Below, piece by piece: positions 35,306-44,835 of a DNA stretch of 64,000 nt (position 1 is the first letter of the stretch; every line of letters starts with the position of its first letter). Under the pieces are notes generated by a model. It was not told where the DNA came from. It saw only the letters and a list, made by a program, of their open reading frames with translations, and ran no database searches. Both the position numbers and the translations under genes were made by a program. This DNA is from Clostridium pasteurianum DSM 525 = ATCC 6013 (GTDB lineage: Bacteria; Bacillota; Clostridia; Clostridiales; Clostridiaceae): NCBI RefSeq assembly GCF_000807255.1, contig NZ_CP009268.1, positions 526,384-590,383 on the forward strand. Reading direction: 5' to 3'.

Positions 35306-35731
35306 ATGAATGTAGCATTTTTTTTAACACCGAAAACAGAAGTTATATGTGAGAAGATAACTTCTACAATGAGGCAGGTATTAGAGAGAATGGAATATCA
35401 CAGATATAGTGCAATTCCAATAATAGATGATGAAGGAAAATATGTAGGGACTTTAACAGAAGGGGATTTACTTTGGAAGATGAAAAATAGTCCAAATCTT
35501 AAATTTAAAGATACCAGTAAAGTTCATGTATATGATATACCAAGGCATATTGTAAATAAGCCAGTCCATATAAATTCCAATATAGAGGATTTAATTTCAA
35601 CAGCGGTAAACCAAAATTTTGTTCCAGTAGTAGATGACAATAACATATTTATAGGAATAATTAAGAGGAGTGATATAATAACCTATTGTTATGAAAAGCT
35701 ATTTCATAATAACATGAAAAAAGAAGCTTAG
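35306..35731 (+). CDS. Tandem CBS domain protein
   Basis: A 141-residue protein made only of two CBS domains (about 8-60, ending GTLTEGDLLWKM, and 74-130, ending GIIKRSDIITYC). CBS pairs bind adenosyl ligands (AMP, ATP, SAM) or c-di-AMP and regulate partner proteins. No effector domain is attached. GAGGGG precedes the ATG and a terminator closes the unit. Confidence 0.88.
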   Translation: MNVAFFLTPKTEVICEKITSTMRQVLERMEYHRYSAIPIIDDEGKYVGTLTEGDLLWKMKNSPNLKFKDTSKVHVYDIPRHIVNKPVHINSNIEDLISTAVNQNFVPVVDDNNIFIGIIKRSDIITYCYEKLFHNNMKKEA

Positions 35732-35827
35732 TTTTAACCAAAAGTATGGAATTCTCCAATTATGGTTGAGCAGGATTAAGGGAAGCACTCACTTCTATAA
35801 GTGAAGTGTAGTTCACTATAAGGACAG

Positions 35828-35866
35828 AACTACTGATTAAGATATAATTTATCAGTAGTTTTTTTA
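35828..35866 (+). terminator. Terminator of the CBS gene
   Basis: AACTACTGAT / ATCAGTAGTT stem followed by a run of seven T. Confidence 0.9.
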
Positions 35867-35975
35867 TTTTATATTTATTGACTAGTCAACTATTTAGTTT
35901 GTATAAATATAGTTCTTTATGTATAATAATAAGTAAGGGGATTCTTGAAAATTCAATTTTATAGGGGGGATGTAG

Positions 35976-36833
35976 ATGAAAAAAAAGTTAATAGATGTCT
36001 ATCGTAATATTAGCAGGGTATTATTTATAATCATAGGAGCTCTTTTATCATCTATAGCATTGGAAACATTTTTAATTCCAAATAACATGATAGATGGAGG
36101 TATAGTAGGTATATCCATTATGGTTAGTCATATAACAAAAATACCTTTAGGTGTTTTCACATTTGCGCTTAATGTACCATTTTTTATATTGGGATATAAG
36201 CAAATAGGTAAGACTTTTACTTTATGTACGCTATTTGCGGTATTCTGCCTATCTATGGGAGTTTCATTTTTTACACCTTTTCGTGAAGTTACACATGATG
36301 TATTTCTTGCAGCTATCTTTGGAGGTATTATTCAAGGGCTTGGAGTAGGTTTAATCATAAGAAATGGAGGATCTCTTGATGGAACAGAAATAGTGGCCAT
36401 AATACTTGATAAGAGAATAAGTTTTTCAATTGGAGAAATTGTTATGTTTTTCAACTTATTCATCTTAGGAATTTCAGGATTTATGTTCGGATGGGACAGG
36501 GCTATGTATTCACTTATAGCTTATTTTATAGCCTTTAAAGTTATTGATATTGTGGTAGAAGGTTTGGATGAATCAAAGGCTGTCACTATTGTTTCATCAG
36601 AATATCAGGAAATATCAGAAGCCATAATGGCAAGACTTGGTAGAGGGCTAACTCTTCTTGATGGAAAGGGTGCCTACAAGGGAATTCCAACAAGTGTATT
36701 GTATGTAGTTGTATCTCGTCTTGAAGTAGCCAAGCTCAAATCTATAGTATACAATTTTGACCAAAGTGCATTGATAACCGTAAGCAGTGTAGAAGTAGCA
36801 GGAAAGAAATACAAGAAGAAGGCTATCCATTAA
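35976..36833 (+). CDS. YitT family membrane protein
   Basis: A 285-residue protein with five or six N-terminal helices (YitT/DUF161: ALETFLIPNNMIDGGIVGIS, LGVGLIIRNGGSLDGTEIVA) and a C-terminal soluble DUF2179 domain (about 205-280: KAVTIVSSEYQEISEAIMAR, GRGLTLLDGKGAY, VVVSRLEVAKLKSIV). Function is unknown; the DUF2179 domain is a small alpha/beta fold that may sense a ligand. GGGGGGA precedes the ATG at 35976. Single-gene unit. Confidence 0.88.
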   Translation: MKKKLIDVYRNISRVLFIIIGALLSSIALETFLIPNNMIDGGIVGISIMVSHITKIPLGVFTFALNVPFFILGYKQIGKTFTLCTLFAVFCLSMGVSFFTPFREVTHDVFLAAIFGGIIQGLGVGLIIRNGGSLDGTEIVAIILDKRISFSIGEIVMFFNLFILGISGFMFGWDRAMYSLIAYFIAFKVIDIVVEGLDESKAVTIVSSEYQEISEAIMARLGRGLTLLDGKGAYKGIPTSVLYVVVSRLEVAKLKSIVYNFDQSALITVSSVEVAGKKYKKKAIH

Positions 36834-36952
36834 TAGATAGTCTTTTTAATTTGCTAATAAAGTGCTTGTGCTTCTTGCATTTCTATAAATATTAATATAT
36901 TAAGAACTCTACTAAAAATTTATATTATCTTCTTAACCTAAATATTTTGCAG

Positions 36953-39418
36953 TTATATAAATAGATTTACATTTGAGTTTTCTGCTTCTCCCAGATAGTA
37001 ACCTACGCCGCCTATTTTAATATCATCAATAAGTTCTTCCTTTTGTATTCCCATTACATCCATGGACATTTGGCAGGCAACTATTTCAACACCATTAGCT
37101 ATAGCAGTCTCCATCAGATCTTCAAGAGAAGATACATTTTTATTTTTCATAATACCACGTATCATCTTAGCACCCATACCAAGCATATTCATATTTGACA
37201 GTTTTAATTTTTTACTTCCTCTTGGCATCATTATTCCAAACATCTTTTCAATAAAGCTTTTTTTAACTGACACTTTTTCACTTTTCCTTAAAACATTAAG
37301 TCCCCAGAAGGTGAAAAACATAGTTACTTTTTTACCCATACTGGCAGCACCATTAGCAATTATAAAGGAAGCTATGGCTTTGTCTAAATCTCCGCTGAAT
37401 ACTACCATGGTTTTATTAGTATTAGCAGGGGGAACAGAAATGTTGGAGGAAGTTTTTTCTAAGGTTTCACAATTCTTTTTAATCAAAGCCGTAATATTGG
37501 CATTATCCTTAGTTAAATTTATAAGAGTATTATTAGTAGTATTACACCAAGATTTTATATCTTCATAAAAGCCTGGATCGGAAGCAGTAACTTTTAACGT
37601 TTCTCCATTCTTTAATTCATCTACAGATTTTTTTACTTCCATTAAAGGTCCTGGGCAGCATAAGCCGCAAGTATCCAAAACCTTATTGCAGTTATAGTTA
37701 CCATCAGTTGCCGCTACTTCTTTCATTGATTCAGAATCTAATTCTTTTTGTTCAGTAAAGTTAATTTCCTTTGGTTTATAATTTAGCATGGATGCAGTTT
37801 TGTATCCACCAGTTAAATTTTTAACCTTGAAACCTTTTTGTTTAAGTATCCTTTCAGCTACATAGCCTCTAAGACCTACCTGACAATAGACAATAATTTC
37901 CTTGTTTTTATCCAGCTCTGATAATCTTTCTCTTAAATTATCTACAGGGATATTTATGGCTCCATCTATATGACCATTGTTAAATTCCAGTTTAGAACGT
38001 ACATCAACTAATATAGAATTTGACAAGTCATAGTAATATAGTTCTGTAGGAGTAATAACTTCACTTTTTCCAGTAAGTACATTTTCAGCAGTAAAGCCTG
38101 CCATGTTAACAGGATCTTTTGCAGAGGAAAAAGGAGGAGCATAATTAAGTTCAAGTTCTGTTAAGTCATATATGGTTCCGTGAAGTCTCATAACTGAAGC
38201 TATAACGTCTATTCTTTTATCAACACCTTCATAACCCATAGCTTGGGCACCAAGTATTGTTCCCTTTTCATTGAAAATAAGTTTTATTGAAATAGGGGAT
38301 GCACCAGGGTAATAAGAAGCGTGTGATACTGGATGAACGTATATAACTTTATAAGGTATATCTAATCTTTTTAAAGTCCTTTCATTATTTCCTGTGTTTG
38401 CGGCAGTTAAGCCAAATATCTTAATGATAGCAGTGCCTTGGGAACCATTAAAGCTTTTGTTTAGACCGGCTATATTATCTGCTGCAATTCTTCCTTGTTT
38501 ATTAGCTGGTCCAGCAAGGGGTATAGCTGTACTTTGCCCATTTACGAAGTCTTTTATCTCCACAGCATCACCTACAGCATATATATTTTCTATATTTGTC
38601 TTCATATTCTTATCAACTAATATATGACCCCTTTTTCCAAGTTTAATCTGGCTTCCTTTTATAAAATCTGTATCAGGAACAACACCAATAGCTAAAATTA
38701 CTAGATCAGTAGTTAGTTTTGTGTTACTTGACAATAAAATTTCAAGGCTGTTTTCAGTATCTTTAAAACTTTTAACACCATCTCCAAGTATTAAATTAAC
38801 CCCATTACTTTCCAACTCCTTTTCAGCTATAACTGTCATATCAGTATCAAAAGGAGCCAATATATGGGGGGCTGCTTCCACTAAAGTTACATTTATTCCT
38901 CGCTGCACTAAGTTTTCAGCCATTTCAACACCGATAAAACCGCCGCCTATAACTACAGTATTCTTTATATCATTATTATCCACATAGTTTTTTATTTTAT
39001 CTGTATCTGGAATGTTTCTGAGGGTTATAATTTTTTTGCTGTCTATGCCTTCTATATTTGGTTTCATTGGTTTTGCACCTGGAGAAAGTATTAAGTAATC
39101 ATAGTTTTCTTCATAAATTCCTTTATCTTTACTATTTACCTTTACAAATTTTCTATTGGTGTCAACGCCTATTACTTCACTATTAGGTTTTACGTCCACA
39201 TTAAATCTTTTTACCATATTTTCAGGAGTCTGAACAATAAGTTTTTTTCTATCCTTAATGGTTTCACCTATATAGTAAGGTAAACCACAATTTGCAAAAG
39301 AGATATATTCACCTTTTTCAAACATTATTATTTCTGCATCCTCATCTAATCTTCTAAGTCTTGCAGCTGCGGATGCACCACCAGCAACGCCACCTATAAT
39401 TAAAATTTTCTTTTTCAT
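36953..39418 (-). CDS. Four-domain sulfur enzyme: CoA-disulfide reductase, rhodanese, TusA and DsrE-like
   Basis: An 821-residue fusion. Residues 1-445 are an FAD/NAD(P) disulfide reductase of the CoA-disulfide/NADH-peroxidase-like group (GGVAGGASAAARLRR; redox Cys44 in SFANCGLPYY). A rhodanese domain follows (DVRSKLEFNNGHIDGA, active Cys near 510 in CQVGLRG), then a TusA/SirA domain (TCGLCCPGPLMEVKKSV near 590) and a DsrE-like domain from about 669 (SGDLDKAIASFIIANGA). Together these handle persulfides and polysulfides on one chain. GGAGG precedes the ATG. An ArsR-type regulator is encoded upstream on the same strand, with a structured repeat between. Confidence 0.92.
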   Translation of the reverse strand: MKKKILIIGGVAGGASAAARLRRLDEDAEIIMFEKGEYISFANCGLPYYIGETIKDRKKLIVQTPENMVKRFNVDVKPNSEVIGVDTNRKFVKVNSKDKGIYEENYDYLILSPGAKPMKPNIEGIDSKKIITLRNIPDTDKIKNYVDNNDIKNTVVIGGGFIGVEMAENLVQRGINVTLVEAAPHILAPFDTDMTVIAEKELESNGVNLILGDGVKSFKDTENSLEILLSSNTKLTTDLVILAIGVVPDTDFIKGSQIKLGKRGHILVDKNMKTNIENIYAVGDAVEIKDFVNGQSTAIPLAGPANKQGRIAADNIAGLNKSFNGSQGTAIIKIFGLTAANTGNNERTLKRLDIPYKVIYVHPVSHASYYPGASPISIKLIFNEKGTILGAQAMGYEGVDKRIDVIASVMRLHGTIYDLTELELNYAPPFSSAKDPVNMAGFTAENVLTGKSEVITPTELYYYDLSNSILVDVRSKLEFNNGHIDGAINIPVDNLRERLSELDKNKEIIVYCQVGLRGYVAERILKQKGFKVKNLTGGYKTASMLNYKPKEINFTEQKELDSESMKEVAATDGNYNCNKVLDTCGLCCPGPLMEVKKSVDELKNGETLKVTASDPGFYEDIKSWCNTTNNTLINLTKDNANITALIKKNCETLEKTSSNISVPPANTNKTMVVFSGDLDKAIASFIIANGAASMGKKVTMFFTFWGLNVLRKSEKVSVKKSFIEKMFGIMMPRGSKKLKLSNMNMLGMGAKMIRGIMKNKNVSSLEDLMETAIANGVEIVACQMSMDVMGIQKEELIDDIKIGGVGYYLGEAENSNVNLFI

Positions 39419-39440
39419 AACAATCCACCTCCAAAAGATA

Positions 39441-39575
39441 TTTCACCTGACTAACTTGGCGTAAGTCTCCACTTTATTTAAGTGGGAGTTCAACGCCAAG
39501 TAAGCTATGCATTTGCAGTTCTAAAATTCAGATGGAGTAAAAGAATCCCAACCTGAATTAAGAACTTGTTTCAAT
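39441..39575 (+). repeat. Structured repeat family 1, copy 6 (no arm)
   Basis: Sense orientation on plus: CCTGACTAACTTGGCGTAAG, CTCC/GGAG closing a short loop without an extra arm, ACGCCAAGTAAGC, then GTTCTAAAATTCAG / CTGAATTAAGAAC. It lies between the sulfur enzyme and its regulator. Its last bases supply the stop codon of the ArsR gene (TTGAAACAAG contains the TGA). Confidence 0.8.
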
Positions 39576-39855
39576 CTTCACTAAACAATGTATTCAATAA
39601 AGCGGCTATTTTTTTATTAGATACTTTATAGCGTATTTCTAATCCATTTCTCATTCCTCTTATGATTCCGGCACTTTTAAGCTTTTGTAAATGTTGAGAT
39701 ACTGTGGACTGGGGAATTCCCAAACATTCTTGCATATGGCTTACATTGCAGCCTCCATTTTCTATTAAACCCTTGACTATACAAAGTCTTACCGGATGGG
39801 CAAGTATTTTTAGTATTTCAGCTGCATCGTTAAATTGAGATAAATCCTTATTCAT
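39571..39855 (-). CDS. ArsR-family regulator, probably persulfide- or thiol-responsive
   Basis: A 94-residue ArsR/SmtB winged-helix repressor (AHPVRLCIVKGLIENGGCNV, GIPQSTVSQHLQKLKSAGII, EIRYKVSNKK). Cysteines occur at about 29, 37 and 44 (GGCNVSHMQECLG), near the recognition helices; related regulators use such Cys to sense persulfide or metals. Cotranscription with the downstream sulfur enzyme makes reactive sulfur the likely signal. GAGG lies about 9 nt before the ATG. The stop codon falls inside a structured repeat. Confidence 0.85.
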   Translation of the reverse strand: MNKDLSQFNDAAEILKILAHPVRLCIVKGLIENGGCNVSHMQECLGIPQSTVSQHLQKLKSAGIIRGMRNGLEIRYKVSNKKIAALLNTLFSED

Positions 39856-39887
39856 TAAATCACGACCTCATTAATATTAATATATCA

Positions 39888-39927
39888 CTATATTTATATA
39901 TTACGATATATAAATATAGTCTGTCAA
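39888..39927 (-). promoter_or_regulatory. Promoter and 32-bp operator of the arsR-sulfur operon
   Basis: The minus-strand -35 TTGACA is at 39922-39927. Downstream of it a perfect palindrome (14-nt arms CTATATTTATATAT, centre TACG; 39888-39919) covers the -10 TAATAT, as expected for an ArsR repressor site. Confidence 0.75.
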
Positions 39928-40033
39928 TTTTTTTATCACTATATGTGAAAAAATAATATATTGAAAACTTACTATTGTGATGTTTATGCAATAATTTGGT
40001 ATAAATTTTATGTTTTAATATAAAATAAACTTG

Positions 40034-40157
40034 ACATTAAATGTAAAGCTAGCTGCACAATAAGAAAAGTCACACAAAGTGAACTGGCTGACGCTGTAAA
40101 TGTCACAAGGCAAACAATTATATCTCTTGAGAATGGGAGATATAATTGTTTGCCTTG
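40034..40157 (+). pseudogene. Fragment of an XRE-type helix-turn-helix regulator ending in a 21-bp inverted repeat
   Basis: The plus strand reads IRKVTQSELADAVNVTRQTI, ISLENGRYN and then stops. This is the middle of an XRE-type regulator (usual text VTQEELADKVGVTRQTI...LENGRYNPS), with both ends missing. From 40106 to 40126 the coding sequence is repeated in perfect inverse orientation at 40137-40157, so the fragment ends in a 21-bp hairpin with a 10-nt loop. It is a gene ruin probably made by a fold-back rearrangement. Confidence 0.65.
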
Positions 40158-40308
40158 TATTGTTTGATTATATTATATGCAGCAGAACTTATTGCAGGAC
40201 TTTTTTATCCTATTTTAGTTGAAGTACTTTTGATTATGATTTATATTTTTATTGTATTATATGTTTAAAATGTTTAAATGTGGTATTAATTATTTTACGA
40301 TATGATAT

Positions 40309-41265
40309 CTAAAGCCCTTTAAAAGTATAGCCTTTATCCTTTAGAATTTTTATAATTTGAGGCAATGCTTCCGGTGTAGTAGTTTTATAAGGTGCATCGT
40401 GCATTAAAATTATAAGCTTATCTTGATTTCCCATGGTTTCATTGAATCTAAGCAGCAATCTATCTACAGAAGCCCTTGATACTTCCGCATCTCCTGTAAG
40501 ACAATTCCAATCAATGTAGCGATAACCGGCTTTACTTACAGCATCTTTATAAGAATGTCTGCCAAAAGAACCACCTGGAAATCTTATAAGGCTTGTATCA
40601 TGAGTACCAATTATTTTAGTTATTACATCTTGGGATTTTTTAATATCTTTGATGAAATTTTCAGGGGATGAATATACTATGTTATACTCATGAGAATAAG
40701 TATGGTTACCAATGGAATGACCTTCTGCCTTCTCACGTTTTAAAAGCTCAGGATTTTCTTCACACATGCTTCCTATTACAAAGAAAGTAGCTTGTACATT
40801 TTCTTGCTTTAATATATCTAAAACTTTTGGAGTAACATTAACACTTGGGCCATCATCAAAGGTTAAATATGCCACCTTATTGGGAACTTCTTCATTATCT
40901 GGTGTTGGTGCCTCACTTCCTTTGTCAGTTGATGAAGTATTAGCTGGCGGTACTGGATTATTTCCTGCATTTTTTGATGAAGGTGCATTATTTCCAGCTG
41001 AATTATTACTACTAACTGTGTTTTGAACAGCGGGTGGTTTGTCAGCTTTATTTTTGGCAGTATTATTATGTTGAATGCTTTGATTATTAGTTGTGGAAAC
41101 AGGTACTTTTTGTAAGGTATTTTGATTTTCTGAACTAGCTTTTGCTCTCAGAGTAAATTTAATTCCAATTCCAGCAAATAATATACAGACAATAAATAAA
41201 CTTGTAATGATAATAAATTTATTTCGTCTTTGATATTTTCTTCTATTTAGTCTGCTTTTTTTCAT
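40309..41265 (-). CDS. Polysaccharide deacetylase (NodB domain), membrane-anchored
   Basis: A 318-residue protein: an N-terminal anchor helix (about 16-33), a long Asn/Ser/Pro/Thr-rich linker (about 38-125), and a NodB deacetylase domain. Catalytic motifs are present: TFDDGPS (general base and metal Asp), HSIGNHTYSHE (metal His pair), RFPGGSFGRH and a late ILMHDAPYKT. It would remove N-acetyl groups from peptidoglycan or another surface glycan. Basic N-terminus (KKSRLNRRKYQRRNK) sets topology. Monocistronic. Confidence 0.9.
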   Translation of the reverse strand: MKKSRLNRRKYQRRNKFIIITSLFIVCILFAGIGIKFTLRAKASSENQNTLQKVPVSTTNNQSIQHNNTAKNKADKPPAVQNTVSSNNSAGNNAPSSKNAGNNPVPPANTSSTDKGSEAPTPDNEEVPNKVAYLTFDDGPSVNVTPKVLDILKQENVQATFFVIGSMCEENPELLKREKAEGHSIGNHTYSHEYNIVYSSPENFIKDIKKSQDVITKIIGTHDTSLIRFPGGSFGRHSYKDAVSKAGYRYIDWNCLTGDAEVSRASVDRLLLRFNETMGNQDKLIILMHDAPYKTTTPEALPQIIKILKDKGYTFKGL

Positions 41266-41833
41266 TTTGTTGCATAGTCGTTAAAACCTTATAAAAATCT
41301 ATAAAGCTTATTTAATTAATTTATTTCATGCTAAATAATCAATTCGGATAAAATAATAAGATAGGTACATACTACAAACTATTATAATTATTAGTTATTA
41401 TAACATAATATGGAATGCGCTGACTCAATTATAGAATATTATTATGTATTTTATTAATATAGTTGTAATTATAATAATATGATTAAATGTAAAACTCTGC
41501 TTTTATAGTTTTATAATGTTACTGGTTTTGGACAACTTACTCCCTTCTTTATTTAAATTTACGTTGTAACCTACGCAAAATTTCTCTAATTTACATTAAT
41601 ATAATTAATATACTATTATTATACAGTATAAACTATGTTTCAACAATGATAAAATCTAAATTTATTTAAGAATTAACATAAAAATCTAAAATCAATATTG
41701 ATGATAAATCAATATTTTAAAGTACATATTATTATAAATTTTAATAAAAAATTTAATTATATTATAGTAATTTATAAAACTAAAAATAATTAAGGTGCTT
41801 TAATAAAAAAGTATCCATATTTTTATATTGCTA

Positions 41834-41892
41834 TTGACATATAAATAAGAGGGGGATATAATTAACATCGATAGTGATAATCAATGTCAATT
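41834..41892 (+). promoter_or_regulatory. feo promoter with Fur box
   Basis: TTGACA (41834-41839), 17 nt, TATAAT (41857-41862). A Fur-box-like TGATAATCAATGTCAATTA (41874-41892) follows the start point, and a second (TTGATAATGATTATATA) is at 41991-42007. The rest of the 840-nt gap from 41266 is AT-rich without genes. Confidence 0.75.
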
Positions 41893-42101
41893 ACAAACGG
41901 ACTTTATATAAATTACTATCGGTGGTGTGTTTATTTATGCATAATTTAATGCAAAAGACATGATTAACATAATTTGACTTTATTTATCTATTGATAATGA
42001 TTATATAGTGTAATTGAGAATGAATATTTGTCTCATGTAAATACAATGTGGATAAATATTTGAATGGGTGAAATTTATTAATATTAATAAAGGAGAAAAA
42101 T

Positions 42102-42314
42102 ATGATGCCGATTACAATGTTAAAAGTAGGAGAAACGAACAATATTAAAAATATTACTGGTAATGATAAAACTCGCCGACATCTAGAACATCTTGGATTT
42201 ATTATTGGAGAAAACGTAACAGTGGTATCTGAGATAGCTGGCAATCTGATTGTAGGTGTTAAAAATTCTCGTATTGCCTTAAGCAAGTCAATGGCAAATA
42301 GGATTATGGTATGA
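42102..42314 (+). CDS. feoA: FeoA domain protein (first copy)
   Basis: A 70-residue SH3-like FeoA protein (MLKVGETNNIKNITGND, HLEHLGFIIGENVTVVSE, GVKNSRIALSKSMANRI). FeoA is a cytoplasmic partner needed for FeoB-dependent ferrous iron uptake. AGGAG lies 6 nt before the ATG. The operon carries two feoA genes; a repeat remnant separates them. Confidence 0.93.
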   Translation: MMPITMLKVGETNNIKNITGNDKTRRHLEHLGFIIGENVTVVSEIAGNLIVGVKNSRIALSKSMANRIMV

Positions 42315-42357
42315 GGCATATGAAACATACTGACTAGTTATTTATTTGAATATGCCT
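42315..42357. repeat. Repeat family 2, copy 3 (minimal)
   Basis: GGCATATGAAACATACTGAC...TTATTTATTTGAATATGCC keeps only the two ends of the element at 6418-6579, the middle being deleted. It begins at the first feoA stop codon. Confidence 0.65.
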
Positions 42358-42401
42358 AACATAATCTACTATTTGTATATATAAGAAAGGAGATATTATA
42401 T

Positions 42402-42623
42402 ATGAAAACTCTAAAAAGTACTAAATGTGGTGAAACAGTTACTATAATTAAAGTTCATGGACAAGGACCAGTAAAAAGAAGATTTATGGATATGGGCTTA
42501 ACTAAAGGAACTGAAGTTTATGTAAGGAAGGTAGCTCCTCTTGGAGATCCTGTAGAAGTAAATGTAAGAGGTTATGAGCTTAGTCTTCGTAAAGAAGATG
42601 CAAGCATGATTGAAGTAGGCTAA
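42402..42623 (+). CDS. feoA: FeoA domain protein (second copy)
   Basis: A 73-residue FeoA protein with the usual TKCGETVTIIKVHGQGPVKR, MDMGLTKGTEVYVRKVAPL and YELSLRKEDASMI motifs. AAAGGAGA precedes the ATG. It lies 54 nt upstream of feoB. It diverges from the first FeoA, so this is an old pair rather than a recent duplication. Confidence 0.95.
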   Translation: MKTLKSTKCGETVTIIKVHGQGPVKRRFMDMGLTKGTEVYVRKVAPLGDPVEVNVRGYELSLRKEDASMIEVG

Positions 42624-42677
42624 AAGATTACATATATCAAATTATAAATAATTTATATTAAATTAGGAGGGATAAAA

Positions 42678-44834
42678 TTGTCAATTAAAATTGCTCTTGC
42701 AGGTAATCCAAACAGTGGTAAGACAACTATGTTCAATGATTTGACTGGAAGCTCACAGTACGTAGGTAACTGGCCAGGGGTAACTGTAGAAAAAAAAGAA
42801 GGTAAACTTAAAGGACACAAAGATGTTATTATTCAGGATTTACCAGGAATATATTCCCTTTCTCCATATACTTTGGAGGAAGTGGTTTCAAGAAATTATC
42901 TAATCAACGAAAAACCAGATGCTATTATTAATATTATTGATGGTACTAACATAGAAAGAAATCTATATTTAAGCACACAACTTGTAGAAATTGGTATACC
43001 AGTTGTCATGGCTGTAAACATGATTGATGTTGTCCGTAAAAATGGAGATACTATAGATTTAAAAAAATTAAAGGAAACCCTTGGCTGTGAAGTTGTTGAA
43101 ACATCCGCATTAAAGGGCATTGGTTCTAAGGAAGTAGCCCAAAAGGCAATAGAACTTGCAAAAGCTAAAAATATTTTTTCTTCAATTCATACTTTTTCAA
43201 AAGACGTAGAGGATGCTCTTACAAAAATTCAAGACGTTATTCAAAACCATATAAATAATTTAAATCTTCGTTGGGTGGCTATAAAGTTATTTGAGCGAGA
43301 TGAGAAAATTCACGAACAACTATCCCTTTCTTCTGATTTAAAAGAAAAAATCAACAGCATTATTGAAGTTTATGAAGAAAAACTTGATGATGATGGCGAA
43401 AGTATTATAACTAATGAACGTTATTTGTATATCAGTAAGGTTATAAAACAAGCTGTACATAAGAAGTACAGAGGTAAGCACACAACTTCCGATAAAATAG
43501 ACGGGATTGTTACAAACAGATGGCTTGGACTTCCTATTTTTGCAGGAGTAATGTTCCTTGTATATTATCTTGCAGTTTCATCCATTGGATCCATAGGAAC
43601 TGATTGGGTAAATGATGTGTTGTTTGGTGAAATTGTTCCAAATGCTGTAGGAAATTTCTTAACAGCAATAGGTACTGCTGAGTGGCTTAATTCTCTTATC
43701 TTAGATGGTATTGTAGCTGGTGTGGGTGCTGTACTTGGATTCTTACCTCAAATGCTTGTGCTATTTTTCTGCCTTTCCATATTAGAGGATTGTGGATATA
43801 TGGCTCGTATCGCATTTATCATGGATCGTATATTTAGAAAATTTGGATTGTCAGGTAAGTCGTTTATTCCAATATTAATTGGTACAGGATGTGGTGTTCC
43901 TGGTATTATGTCAACACGTACAATTGAAAATCAACATGATAGAAGAATGACTATTATCGTTACTACTTTTATTCCTTGTGGTGCAAAACTTCCTATTATA
44001 GCTCTTATTGCAGGTGCTTTATTCCCTGGATCTGTATGGGTAGCTCCTTCAGCTTACTTTGTTGGGATCGCAGCAATTATTATATCAGGTATTATGCTGA
44101 AAAAAACAAAGCTTTTCTCAGGAACTCCTGCTCCTTTTGTAATGGAACTTCCAACATATCATATTCCAGGAATTAAAAATGTTCTTATTCACATGTGGGA
44201 TCGTTCAAAGCACTTTGTACAAAAAGCAGGAACTGTAATATTACTTGCTACAGTTGGTGTGTGGTTCTTAAGTACTTTCAGCTGGAATCTTGCAATGGTA
44301 GATGCAGAAGACTCCATACTTGCTTCTATAGGACGTGTAATTGCAGTTATATTTGCACCACTTGGATGGGGGAACTGGAGAGCAGCAGTGGCTACTATAA
44401 CAGGACTTATTGCTAAAGAAAATGTAGTTGGAACTTTTGGTATTCTCTATGGTTTTGCTGAAGTTGCTGAAGATGGAGCAGAGGTTTGGGGAACCCTCCA
44501 TGCATCTTTCACCCAGGTAGCTGCTTATAGTTTCCTTGTATTCAATTTGTTATGTGCACCTTGTTTTGCTGCTATTGGTGCAGTTCGTAATGAAATGGGT
44601 TCAGCAAAATGGACTTGGTTCGCTATTGGATATCAAACTGTATTTGCCTATGCAGTAGCATTGATTATAAATCAGGTAGGTTCGTTGGTTACAGGCGGTA
44701 GTTTTGGATTTGGAACAGTAGTAGCTTTTGCTTTAATTCTTGTATTGATTTATTTATTATTTAGAAAGCCAAGTAAAACTTCTCATAATGAAATTGGTAA
44801 TTCTATAGATAGTGAAAAGGAAGCGGTGATGTAA
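42678..44834 (+). CDS. feoB: Ferrous iron transporter FeoB
   Basis: A 718-residue inner-membrane Fe(II) transporter. N-terminal G domain with G1 GNPNSGKTT, G3 DLPGIYSL, G4 NMID and G5 TSALKG, a helical spacer (about 170-270), then the two Gate motif regions (VLFFCLSILEDCGYMARIAF; FIPCGAKLPIIA; the second Gate near TGLIAKENVVGTFGI). Start is a TTG behind AGGAGGG; no ATG fits better. It is part of the Fur-boxed operon feoA-feoA-feoB-small Cys-rich protein. Confidence 0.97.
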   Translation: MSIKIALAGNPNSGKTTMFNDLTGSSQYVGNWPGVTVEKKEGKLKGHKDVIIQDLPGIYSLSPYTLEEVVSRNYLINEKPDAIINIIDGTNIERNLYLSTQLVEIGIPVVMAVNMIDVVRKNGDTIDLKKLKETLGCEVVETSALKGIGSKEVAQKAIELAKAKNIFSSIHTFSKDVEDALTKIQDVIQNHINNLNLRWVAIKLFERDEKIHEQLSLSSDLKEKINSIIEVYEEKLDDDGESIITNERYLYISKVIKQAVHKKYRGKHTTSDKIDGIVTNRWLGLPIFAGVMFLVYYLAVSSIGSIGTDWVNDVLFGEIVPNAVGNFLTAIGTAEWLNSLILDGIVAGVGAVLGFLPQMLVLFFCLSILEDCGYMARIAFIMDRIFRKFGLSGKSFIPILIGTGCGVPGIMSTRTIENQHDRRMTIIVTTFIPCGAKLPIIALIAGALFPGSVWVAPSAYFVGIAAIIISGIMLKKTKLFSGTPAPFVMELPTYHIPGIKNVLIHMWDRSKHFVQKAGTVILLATVGVWFLSTFSWNLAMVDAEDSILASIGRVIAVIFAPLGWGNWRAAVATITGLIAKENVVGTFGILYGFAEVAEDGAEVWGTLHASFTQVAAYSFLVFNLLCAPCFAAIGAVRNEMGSAKWTWFAIGYQTVFAYAVALIINQVGSLVTGGSFGFGTVVAFALILVLIYLLFRKPSKTSHNEIGNSIDSEKEAVM

Positions 44835-44835
44835 T

